From: Saccharopolyspora elongata | Lineage (GTDB): Bacteria; Actinomycetota; Actinomycetes; Mycobacteriales; Pseudonocardiaceae | Length of the DNA: 64,000 nt | Assembly (NCBI RefSeq): GCF_004348985.1 | Contig: NZ_SMKW01000003.1 | Span: 124,001-188,000 of the forward strand | Direction of reading: 5' to 3' | Shown: positions 42,506 to 50,809 of the stretch, piece after piece | Layout: each line of letters starts with the position of its first letter | Position numbering within the stretch: the stretch's first letter is position 1 | Position numbers and translations under genes: made by a program | The notes under the pieces: model-generated | What the model was told of the DNA's origin: nothing | The model's input: the letters and a program-made list of their open reading frames with translations, nothing else | The model's database searches: none

Positions 42506-44242
42506 TTACCGGAGCAGCAGCTCGGCCCAGGGGCCTTGGTAGCGCTCCAGCTGCCGCCGTGCCGCGTCCGGCGCGATGTCCGCAGCTGCGCCAAGCGAGC
42601 GGTAGTTCTCCACCAGGCCGGTCTCGCCCCACGGCCGGTGCGGGCAGATCTCGTCCGCCGCAACGGGTTCTCTGGGCGAGCCATTCCGGCCGGTGCCCGG
42701 GCAGCACGGTTCGTTCTGGGGCCGCGTGGATCGCTCCACGAACTGCATCGGGGCCCGTGTCCCGTGCCCGACGATGATCGCGGCCTTGGCACGGGCCTTG
42801 GCGGTGCTCTCCTCCTTGTCGCCCGGGGTCAGCTCCGCCACCAGCTTGCCGGTGAGCGCTTTGACGACGCGCGGCCGATCCGACCACAGTGGAGGGAAGG
42901 CGGCCAGCGCGAACCGGTGGACGCCGGGCAGGGTGCAGCCGTCGACGGCGGACGGGTCGGCGGCTGCGGCCAGTTCTGCCGTCAGGTCCTTGAACTGGGC
43001 CGGGGAGATCCCCTGCGGCCAGGGCGGTCTTGCGGTCGCGAGCTCGTCGGGTTCCTCCTGCGCCATGCGGGTGAGCCGGTCGGTCGCGACTCGCAGCCTG
43101 CGCACGAGCACCGGCAGGCTCCCGGTCTTCGGGTATTCGTCGTGCTTGCTGCGCAGCCACGCCAGCAGCGGGTCCCGGGCGGCCGGTTCCGCGCCCGCGA
43201 ACAGGTTCGCGATGAACCACGCGGCCAGCTGCTCGACGTCGGAGAGCCGGTCGCCGTGATCCCGCCCGCCGGGCGACGGCCGCTGGTCGAGGTCGTCGAC
43301 CGGCACCTGGTCGGAGTTCTCGTCGAGGCGGAGCCGGTGGTTCAGCACGCGGTGCACGGCGCCGACGCGCTTGACCGCCGCGCGGCCGCCGGGTCCGGCG
43401 CTGCCGAGGTGCACCGCGAACTGGTCGATCGCCACCATCGCATCGGCTTCGTCGGGCCCGCGTCGCGTCGCGGAACCCGCGGGCCGCGTCATCGCCCTGT
43501 TCAGGATGCTCGCCAGCTCGGGCACCGCTTTCGCCAACTCGCCGAGCGGGTCGGCGCCGAGCAGGCCCCGGCGCGCCGCGATGGCGACCCGGTAGGCGGC
43601 GAGGAGGATCAGGAAGTCGGCGTTCCCGTTGACCGGGAGCGTGTTTCCCGCGCTCGGGGTCGGTAGCCCCGCCGCCCGGTATTCGGCCTTGAGCCGGGCC
43701 CCGTGCTCCAGCACGTCGAGGACGACGCCCACCGCGTCGGTGTCGGGAACCTCCTGCTGCCCGGGGGTTTCCACGAGCGCCTCGACGATCGCCGGCACGA
43801 CCACGTTGAGCAGCAGCTCCGGTTCGCCGACCGGGCGGACGTCGGCCATCAGCCGCCGGACGCGCACGGTGCGGGCCAGCAGCGCGATGGTGCGGTCGTC
43901 GTCGGAGTCGGCCCGGCCCACCCGGACCAGGATGTCGTAGGGCAGAGCGGGAAACCTGCGGTAGCGGCGGAACTTCGCCACCGCGTTGCCGGTGCTGCCG
44001 TGCACGCCGGAATGCCAGCGGCCCCACGTCAGGCACGACGCGACGAGCACGCCGCACTCGTCCGAGTTGACCGGAGCAGGGGTTTTCGCCAGCTTCCCGG
44101 CCACTTTCCAGGCCCGGTCGACGGCCGCGTTGAGCAGCGCCGACTGCGAACCGAACTTGTCGGCCAGGGTGTGCAGGTCGCTCGCGTAGATCGTGCTGAG
44201 CACCTCGATGGCGGCCGCCACCAGCTCGTCGCGGGAAATCAT
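42506..44242 (-). CDS. Hypothetical 578-residue island protein
   Basis: Starts with ATG at 44242, overlapping the stop of the upstream gene (ATGA). Helical throughout; SDLHTLADKFGSQSALLNAAVDRAW, ALPYDILVRVGRADSDDDRTIALLARTVRVRRL (as separate blocks) and the acidic middle region are not from a known family. The C-terminus ends three turns before the repeat element. Together with the 260-residue protein it forms a two-gene operon divergent from the CHAT/vWA/tubulin operon, so it is probably part of the same system. Confidence 0.65.
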   Translation of the reverse strand: MISRDELVAAAIEVLSTIYASDLHTLADKFGSQSALLNAAVDRAWKVAGKLAKTPAPVNSDECGVLVASCLTWGRWHSGVHGSTGNAVAKFRRYRRFPALPYDILVRVGRADSDDDRTIALLARTVRVRRLMADVRPVGEPELLLNVVVPAIVEALVETPGQQEVPDTDAVGVVLDVLEHGARLKAEYRAAGLPTPSAGNTLPVNGNADFLILLAAYRVAIAARRGLLGADPLGELAKAVPELASILNRAMTRPAGSATRRGPDEADAMVAIDQFAVHLGSAGPGGRAAVKRVGAVHRVLNHRLRLDENSDQVPVDDLDQRPSPGGRDHGDRLSDVEQLAAWFIANLFAGAEPAARDPLLAWLRSKHDEYPKTGSLPVLVRRLRVATDRLTRMAQEEPDELATARPPWPQGISPAQFKDLTAELAAAADPSAVDGCTLPGVHRFALAAFPPLWSDRPRVVKALTGKLVAELTPGDKEESTAKARAKAAIIVGHGTRAPMQFVERSTRPQNEPCCPGTGRNGSPREPVAADEICPHRPWGETGLVENYRSLGAAADIAPDAARRQLERYQGPWAELLLR

Positions 44243-45021
44243 GCCGACCTCCGGCTCTCGGAGCGGAACCGCACGCCCACCGGATCGCCGGGCACGACGA
44301 GCCGGGCGCGCAGGACGCCGGACGGGTCCGGCTCGAACGTCTGCCACTGCTGCGAGCCGTCGTCCAGGCTCGCCTGGAGCACGGCGTTCGTCCCGCCGCC
44401 GGCGGGACGAACGCCCAGGTCGATTTCGACCGCACCCCCAGCGCGCGGTCGAATCTCCCACGTGACCTCGGGATCCACGCCGACGGCGGCGGCGAGCTCG
44501 TCGGGCAACCGCCAGGTCGACTGGACCGGCTCGCGTTCGCCGCCGGTTCTCCCGGATCTGAACTGCAGTTCCGGGCCGCGCAGGGCGTCGGCCCAGCCCG
44601 CCAGGTCGAGCCGCGTCCACAGCTCGCCCGCCCAGGCGCCCAACGTGCCCCGGGGCGCCGGGATCGCCGAGCTCAGCGCCGCCGCCCGGTACGGCGCCCA
44701 GGACTCGGCGAGGCCGTCCACCTCGCCGAGGTCGAGTTCGAGCCAGCCGCCGCGACCGCCCGTGGCGACCGCGTCGGCGACCGCCGCCGACACGCGCGGC
44801 CCCAGCAATTCCGCCACGTCGTCCGGAATTCCGTCGTCCCGCAACGCGACCGAGACGAACGTCGGCGGCCCTTCCGGGTCGGAGGTCGCGAACCCGGCGA
44901 CGAGTCCGCTGCGCAATTCCACCTCCGAGGTGGGCTCGGTGGTCAGCAGCGTCACGGCGACCGTGCCGCGCTCCGGGACGTGGTCGATCCGCAGGTGACC
45001 GTCCCAGGTGACGACGCTCAT
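44239..45021 (-). CDS. Hypothetical 260-residue island protein
   Basis: ATG at 45021. Predominantly beta: GHLRIDHVPERGTVAVTLL, TWEIRPRAGGAVEIDLGVRP and GVLRARLVVPGDPVGVRFR look like strands of one or two sandwich domains, with an Ala-rich helical middle. No family recognised. It overlaps the 578-residue gene by four bases and is divergent from the lipoprotein across 302 bp. Confidence 0.65.
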   Translation of the reverse strand: MSVVTWDGHLRIDHVPERGTVAVTLLTTEPTSEVELRSGLVAGFATSDPEGPPTFVSVALRDDGIPDDVAELLGPRVSAAVADAVATGGRGGWLELDLGEVDGLAESWAPYRAAALSSAIPAPRGTLGAWAGELWTRLDLAGWADALRGPELQFRSGRTGGEREPVQSTWRLPDELAAAVGVDPEVTWEIRPRAGGAVEIDLGVRPAGGGTNAVLQASLDDGSQQWQTFEPDPSGVLRARLVVPGDPVGVRFRSESRRSA

Positions 45022-45323
45022 GAGCTTCCTCCGTGCTCGCTGTGTGTCCGCCGCGCCGCGACGGCTCGCCATCCGGTTGTCCGGCCCGGGAGGCCGAACC
45101 CGGCCGCCCCGCGGACCGTGCCGGACCGGACCGGGAAGGAGAGACGCCATGCGTGGTGGCTCTGACGACAACCCCTGACGGACGACCGGAACGGGCGGCG
45201 CTTCGACCGCGGCGGCCGCGCCCCCGAACGGCGCCCATCTTGCGACGCGACGCCGGGGACCCCTCCCCGTCCGTCAGTGCACGATCACAGGCCGTTGCGG
45301 ACCGCGGATCACGGAAGGCAGCC
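45022..45323. promoter_or_regulatory. Divergent control region of the island operons
   Basis: The 302 bp between the two divergent operons must hold both promoters. I cannot place convincing -35/-10 boxes in this GC-rich stretch. The only structured items are GTTCGGCC/GGCCGAAC-type dyads around 45085-45110 and a short leader ORF with a very good ribosome binding site at 45149. Confidence 0.35.
45149..45178 (+). CDS. Possible 9-residue leader ORF upstream of the island operon
   Basis: ATG is preceded by GGAAGGAGAG, the best ribosome binding site in the neighbourhood, and the frame encodes MRGGSDDNP before TGA, 145 bp ahead of the lipoprotein start. It is in another frame than the lipoprotein. 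It could be a regulatory leader peptide or the relic of a gene start. Confidence 0.3.
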   Translation: MRGGSDDNP

Positions 45324-48092
45324 ATGACCGAACCGACCCGCCGACGGTGGCGCACCGCCGCCACCGGGTGGCTGATGGTGCTCACGCTGCTGGTGACCGA
45401 CGCCTGCTCCTCGGCGGGATCGGGAGGTACGACCGAGGAGGGCGTCCACCTCGTCTCGTACTCGAAGTCCGCGCCCTGGCTGGCCGGGCTCGATCCGGCC
45501 GAGGCCGATGAACAGATCCGCGATTGGGTCAGGCTCGCGCTGGCGTCGTCGCTGGGCATGGACCAGGACCGCATCGTCGATGCCATGCACGACACGACGC
45601 CGCTGCGGGATCCGTTGTTCGACGGGCTCGTCGAGCAGCCCGTGGGCCCGGGCCGCTCGCTGTTCGACGGCCGGACGCTGCACCTGCTCGCCCCGGCGGA
45701 CGATCCGCACGCGGCCCGAACCCTGGGCCGCCTCCTCGACCAGCACCGCGTCGACGCGGGTTCCGATCCGGTCGACGTGCAGGTGCACGAGTACCGGATT
45801 CGCACGGAGAACCAGAAGGTCGAGCTGCGCGCCCAGGCCAAGATCCCCACCGGGGAGTTCCGCGCGGCCAACGGATACCGCGAGGCGCCGGTCGACCAGC
45901 GGGCGGGCTTGGAGGACTTCCTGGCCGACACCAACCACCTCTCGCGGCTGGAGGTGCGGGGCGGCCAGGTCTGGGCGGCCGGGTGGGACTGGCCGGACCT
46001 GCCAGATGGCGCTGTCAGCCTGGAGGACGTATCCGTGCTCCAGCGCGCCTATCGACCGGAGAACGGAGCGGGGCCGGGATTCTCCTTGGATCCCAAGGGG
46101 ATTTCGGGCGTCGACGAGATCCATGCCGCGATTCCCGAGCTGGCGACCGAGCTGGTCGGTCAGGTCGCCGGTGGGAACCTGGATCCTGAGCTCGCCCGGC
46201 TTGCCGAAGAGCACCTGTTCGGCGGCGGTCCGTCCGCCGATGAGTTGCGCGCGCGGGGCCTGCCCGCGGACCGGACCCAGCTTTGGGCGCTGTACAAGGT
46301 GCTGCGCGGGATCCCGGCCGTCAACGAGGCCCGCTACGACGGGGGAATCGCCGGCACCGAGGTGGGCATGACGGCCTTCTACTCCGACCTGGTGATGAAG
46401 GACTGGGTGGCCGGCGTGGGCACCGGGGTGCCCTCCGGGGCGGTTCCCGGGTTCGTGCCGAACCCGGAAGTGCCTACCCCGCCCGGGCTTTGCCCGCCGG
46501 CGGGGGAGCGTTCGCCGCCGCGGGAATCCGCCCGGTTGTGGCTGGGGCAGGCCGACGGCGCGTTCGGCTACCGGACGGAGGCCGTCGACGTCGGCGCGCA
46601 GGCGACCCGGCTGTTCGTGCGGTCGAACGGGCCGGACGGGCGGGAGGTCGAACCCACCTACCGCATGGGTCGCGCGTCGGCCTGGTGGGATCGGCACTAC
46701 GCGGACGTCGCCGACTACGAGCCCGAGTTCTGGCGACTCGAAGAACTGATGCGCTGGTCCGGGGCGCTCGACTGGCTTTCCCAGCGCGGGAACGACCTGC
46801 CGGGGATGCCGGACAACGAGATCCGCTCCGACCTGCGGTTCGCGGACTGGCACGAGCAGAACGGCGACCTGCGCGAGCGCGCCCGACCCGCCTCCGTGTC
46901 GCTGCCCGGCCGGCCGGAGTCGGTGCTGACCGTTCCGTCGGCCGCGTTCACCGACTGCGGATTGTCCAATGTGTACGGTGGGGTCTCGCTCGGCGGAGCC
47001 CTGAAGCGGCGTGGGATGCCTGCCGACAACCCGCTGCCGCCCGGGTTGCGGCGGGCCGAGCCGATCGACCCGGCCGCCACCAACGTCGACCCGGCCACCG
47101 GAACCGCCCGGATCAGGCAGCTCGGCGACGAAGGGTCGCCGGAGGGGCTGACGCGGATCGTCCGGCGCGGTCCGGACGGTGCGTCGGTGGCGACCGAAGG
47201 CCCGCCCCGCCGGGAGATCCCGTTCGGCGAGGCGCGGTTGCGGGGCGAGGACGGCCCGCGCAGCTTCGAGGTCGGGTACCGGTCCAACGAGCACGGCACG
47301 TCCACCGGCGTCGAGGTGCAGGGGCAGCCGTTCGGCACGGCGGCCGTGCTGCACCCGGAGGCCGGCCGGGTGCGGCAGACCGACGTCGTCGTGAGCCCAG
47401 GTCTGCTCGGCCGGTTCCGGGAGCTGGTCGAGCGCGATCGCCAGGACCCGGAACACGGGCTGCGGAACGCGCCCGATTTCCTCTACAGCTACCCCGAGCC
47501 GGGCGGGACCGGGTACCGCTTCGGCGAGGGCTGGGTCACCAAGACCACCGAGCCGCCGCCGTCGGGTTTCGTCGTGGAGTTGCCCGGCCACTCCTACCTC
47601 GGCGTCGACCGGCCCGCGCAGCTTTCCGGCGTCGACCTGCCGCGGCTGGCGGCCGTGCCGGATTCGTTCATCATGACGTACGGCGAGCTGCAGCGGCAGG
47701 TGCCCGACACCGCGACCGTCTACGTCGCGACCGACCGGCCGACGCACCAGATCCGGGCGATCGAGCCCGATGATCTGGTGAGCGTTCAGATCGCGCAGCC
47801 GATCGCGGTGCCCTTCGCGCAGGCGGACGCCGCCGTGCGAGCGGGCTTGGTTCCGTTCCCCGAGGATGAGCGGGCCTGGTCGTTGCTCGGCATGGGCTCC
47901 GTCAGCGCTCCGCCCGACCCCGACCAGGACATCGTGTTCGGCCTGCCGCCCGGTGCCGGCGGTGCCTGGGGATCCGGGCCGTTCGGTCGGTCCCCGGTTT
48001 TCATCAGGCCCGCTTTCCAGGTCGTGTTCGTCACGCAGTGCCGGCCGGACGACGGGATTCCGCCGAAGATTCCGGAGGAATGCGCCTCATGA
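45324..48092 (+). CDS. Predicted lipoprotein, 922 residues, first gene of CHAT/vWA/tubulin operon
   Basis: Residues 1-27 are an export signal with Arg-rich start and hydrophobic core GWLMVLTLLVTDA, followed by Cys28, the probable lipid anchor (the -3/-2 residues are atypical). The mature chain is a large acidic extracellular protein with no known family; WLGQADGAFGYRTEAVDVGAQATRL and GHSYLGVDRPAQLSGVDLPRLA stand out as blocks. Its stop overlaps the CHAT gene start (ATGA). Probably the outward-facing component of the system. Confidence 0.75.
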   Translation: MTEPTRRRWRTAATGWLMVLTLLVTDACSSAGSGGTTEEGVHLVSYSKSAPWLAGLDPAEADEQIRDWVRLALASSLGMDQDRIVDAMHDTTPLRDPLFDGLVEQPVGPGRSLFDGRTLHLLAPADDPHAARTLGRLLDQHRVDAGSDPVDVQVHEYRIRTENQKVELRAQAKIPTGEFRAANGYREAPVDQRAGLEDFLADTNHLSRLEVRGGQVWAAGWDWPDLPDGAVSLEDVSVLQRAYRPENGAGPGFSLDPKGISGVDEIHAAIPELATELVGQVAGGNLDPELARLAEEHLFGGGPSADELRARGLPADRTQLWALYKVLRGIPAVNEARYDGGIAGTEVGMTAFYSDLVMKDWVAGVGTGVPSGAVPGFVPNPEVPTPPGLCPPAGERSPPRESARLWLGQADGAFGYRTEAVDVGAQATRLFVRSNGPDGREVEPTYRMGRASAWWDRHYADVADYEPEFWRLEELMRWSGALDWLSQRGNDLPGMPDNEIRSDLRFADWHEQNGDLRERARPASVSLPGRPESVLTVPSAAFTDCGLSNVYGGVSLGGALKRRGMPADNPLPPGLRRAEPIDPAATNVDPATGTARIRQLGDEGSPEGLTRIVRRGPDGASVATEGPPRREIPFGEARLRGEDGPRSFEVGYRSNEHGTSTGVEVQGQPFGTAAVLHPEAGRVRQTDVVVSPGLLGRFRELVERDRQDPEHGLRNAPDFLYSYPEPGGTGYRFGEGWVTKTTEPPPSGFVVELPGHSYLGVDRPAQLSGVDLPRLAAVPDSFIMTYGELQRQVPDTATVYVATDRPTHQIRAIEPDDLVSVQIAQPIAVPFAQADAAVRAGLVPFPEDERAWSLLGMGSVSAPPDPDQDIVFGLPPGAGGAWGSGPFGRSPVFIRPAFQVVFVTQCRPDDGIPPKIPEECAS

Positions 48093-50809
48093 CCGGACCG
48101 CGGAAGTTCGTAGTGGACCACGGCACGCCGTTGGCCCGGGAGACCGAAGCGGCGCGGAAGGCGTTCGCAAGGCGCGATGCGCGGGCGATGGATCTGGCGT
48201 ACCGGGAGGCGGTCCGGCTCGCCGCCGAGGAATCGGCGGAGTTGACGACCACGCTCGCCATGCAGCACGTGAGCCGGCTGCGCATCCTCGGCGACGGCAC
48301 GACCGCGTTGGAGCGCTGCGAGGAATACCTGGGCCGCGATTGGGAAAACCTCCAACTTCGGTTGCTGTGCGCCGAGACGCGACTGGTGCTGGGCGACGAC
48401 TCGTGGATCGGCGCCGAGGTCGACGAGATCGCGCGGATCGCTGCCAAGCAGCCGATGCGGGGCGCGGGCGAAGCCCAGCTGCACCGACTTCGGGGCCTTG
48501 CCGCCGCGCAGCGACAGGACACCGGCAGAGCGCTGGGCCACCTCGGTGAGGCTCGCGCGGCGTTCGCGGAACTGGGCGACGAAGCAGCCGTGGCCGCAGT
48601 GGAGCTCGACATCAGCGCGGTCGAACTGCAACGCGGCGCAGTTTCGGAACCCGTGCGCGGCGACGACGATTCGCCGCAGGCCAGGTTGGTTCGCTCGGAA
48701 GCGCTGCGAATAGGCGGGTGGTACGAGAAGGCGCTCGCGGAACTGGATCCGGCGCTCGACGCGCTGCCGGATCCGGCGCTGCGGTTTCCCTTTCTCTTCG
48801 CCGAGATCCGACTGCTGCGCCTGCTGCACGCTCCCGTGGACGCCGAGCTGATGAAGGATCTCTACGAGGCGGCGAAGCAATCCGCGCAGCCGGAGGAGAA
48901 CCGGCGCGCCGCGCAACGGCTCGATCCGGACGCCGACAGCTACAGCGTGATCGGAATGGGCGGACATCTGCTGCAAGCCGCCCGGGCTTATGCCGAAACC
49001 GCCTGGCGGCTCGCCGAAACCGGCGAAGCCGAACGGCGCGTCGAGGCGAAGCAGCGGCTCGACGAGGCGGAGCAGTTGCTGCTCACCGAGCAGGCGCCGC
49101 CCGAGCCCGCCGGGTGGCACGTCGCCGAATGGCACCTCGCCGCGGGCGAAATCGCATTCGCGACCGCCAAGCTCGACCACGATCCGGCCACCGCCGCGCA
49201 GGCGGTCCGCCACTTCCAGGAGAGCGCCGAGACGCAGGATGCGCCGGTGGTCGACCGGATCAGCGCGCTGCGGCGCACGGGCGACGCCCACGACCTGCTC
49301 CGCGAGCTGGACGCCGCCCACCGGGAGGAGCACCTGGCGGGGTCGGCGGCAGCCTGGGCCGAGGCGCACGGGCTGGAGGAAGGGCTGGCGGCGAAGCAGG
49401 AGGACGACGAGAACCGGATCCGGATGCTGCTGGCGAACCCGACGGAGTTCGACAAGCGGGTCGAGGCGGCGGACCGCGCGATCGAGCGCGGCGAGGAGTA
49501 CGCGGTGGCCGCGGCGGTCATCGCGATGGAGGCCGCCAGGGGTTCGGCGATCCTGCCCCGGATCCTGCCCGGCGAGGAGCCTCCGGTGCGCGACCTGCCC
49601 GGCACCGGCGACTTGGCCGGGGCGTGGCGCTGGATCCGCCGGGCGGTGCGCGGGCTTCCTCGCAAGCAGCTGATCTGGATGCTGCACGCCACCCCGGACG
49701 GGGTCCACCACGCGTTCATCTGGCGCAGCGGGCCGTTCGGGTTGCACGTGCGGCACACGTTGGTCTCGGGAGAACCCGGCAGGACCAAGATCGGCCTCGC
49801 GAACGCGATCGACGAGCTGAAGGACTGCTGGCGCTACGGCGTCCGGCTCGAGGGGCGGCTGCGCACGCCCGGGAAGGCCGCGCGGTCGATCTTCGACGAG
49901 AAGTTGAACGCCGTCGAGGGGCTGCTCGGGATCGGCCGGCTCGGAAAGTTGCCCGAGCACATTGAGCGGATCGCGGTGGTCGCCGGTGGTGATCTCGCGG
50001 AGGTCCCGTTCGCGCTGCTGCCCTGCCCCGGGGAGCCGGAGAAGCTGCTCGGCGGCGAGTACGCGCTGTCCGACCTTCCGTGCCTGTCCATCAGGCGGCC
50101 GCTGCGTCGGCGTGCTCGCGGCCAGCGCGGCACGCGAGGCCGTCAGATGCTTTTGGTGCAACCGAATGCGGCAGACCCCGACACCGTCGATGAGCAGGCG
50201 CTCGAACCGGCCGAGGAGGTGCCCGGCCGCAAGGTGCTGGACCGGGCCGCGGCGACCCCGGCGGCCCTGCGCGAGGCGCTGGCCTCCGGCGGGTACCGCC
50301 AGGTCCGCATCGACGGTCACGGCCTGTTCCAGCCGGATTCCGCCCGGGATTCGATCCTCCTCCTGGCGCCCGAGGGCGAATCCGGCGAGCTGAGCGCCCG
50401 CGAGTTCCAGGCCATGAACCTGGTTGGCACCGGCACGCTGATGCTGGGCGCGTGCGAGTCCGGGATGGCCGAGCGCATCGGGCGCGACGAGCGCACCGGA
50501 TTCGTCCGCGCCGCGTTCCTGGCCGGAGCGTCCTCCGTGGTGGCCGCGCGATGGGACGCGCTCGACGATGTGGCAGCCCGGGTGCTGAACAGCTTCGAGA
50601 AGAACCTCCGCCGCCACCCGCGCGACATAGCGCTTTTTCGTGCACTGCAAGAGGAACACGAAAAGCACCACGCGGGCCCTAGCGGGCATCCGGCGCGCTG
50701 GGCGGTTTGGACGCTCTACGGAGATGTCGGCCCGCAGAAGGTTTGGCACGAGCCGCTTTCCCGCTGGTGGGACGCGGTCCTTCGACACCTCGGGAGAAAG
50801 GATGCGTGA
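48089..50809 (+). CDS. TPR-CHAT protein, predicted caspase-like protease
   Basis: A 906-residue cytoplasmic protein. Residues 1 to about 550 are TPR-like helical repeats (for example LGEARAAFAELGDEAAVAAVE). The C-terminal CHAT domain begins near 560 with a long helical lead. Catalytic His744 in RIDGHGLF and Cys789 in MLGACESGMAE are both present and separated by the expected distance, followed by FLAGASSVVAARWDALDDVA. CHAT proteases act as effectors in bacterial defence and cell-death systems. It overlaps both neighbours, so the protease is made together with vWA and lipoprotein. Confidence 0.88.
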   Translation: MTGPRKFVVDHGTPLARETEAARKAFARRDARAMDLAYREAVRLAAEESAELTTTLAMQHVSRLRILGDGTTALERCEEYLGRDWENLQLRLLCAETRLVLGDDSWIGAEVDEIARIAAKQPMRGAGEAQLHRLRGLAAAQRQDTGRALGHLGEARAAFAELGDEAAVAAVELDISAVELQRGAVSEPVRGDDDSPQARLVRSEALRIGGWYEKALAELDPALDALPDPALRFPFLFAEIRLLRLLHAPVDAELMKDLYEAAKQSAQPEENRRAAQRLDPDADSYSVIGMGGHLLQAARAYAETAWRLAETGEAERRVEAKQRLDEAEQLLLTEQAPPEPAGWHVAEWHLAAGEIAFATAKLDHDPATAAQAVRHFQESAETQDAPVVDRISALRRTGDAHDLLRELDAAHREEHLAGSAAAWAEAHGLEEGLAAKQEDDENRIRMLLANPTEFDKRVEAADRAIERGEEYAVAAAVIAMEAARGSAILPRILPGEEPPVRDLPGTGDLAGAWRWIRRAVRGLPRKQLIWMLHATPDGVHHAFIWRSGPFGLHVRHTLVSGEPGRTKIGLANAIDELKDCWRYGVRLEGRLRTPGKAARSIFDEKLNAVEGLLGIGRLGKLPEHIERIAVVAGGDLAEVPFALLPCPGEPEKLLGGEYALSDLPCLSIRRPLRRRARGQRGTRGRQMLLVQPNAADPDTVDEQALEPAEEVPGRKVLDRAAATPAALREALASGGYRQVRIDGHGLFQPDSARDSILLLAPEGESGELSAREFQAMNLVGTGTLMLGACESGMAERIGRDERTGFVRAAFLAGASSVVAARWDALDDVAARVLNSFEKNLRRHPRDIALFRALQEEHEKHHAGPSGHPARWAVWTLYGDVGPQKVWHEPLSRWWDAVLRHLGRKDA

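Noticed and set aside
39190..42792. 1200-codon minus-strand frame
   Set aside because: The segment above 40176 is antisense to the 658-residue gene and the repeat element; the real gene starts at 40176.
42506..45934. Single minus-strand frame of 1142 codons
   Set aside because: Only the part from 44242 to 42506 looks like protein; the upstream part is antisense to the lipoprotein and crosses the divergent control region.
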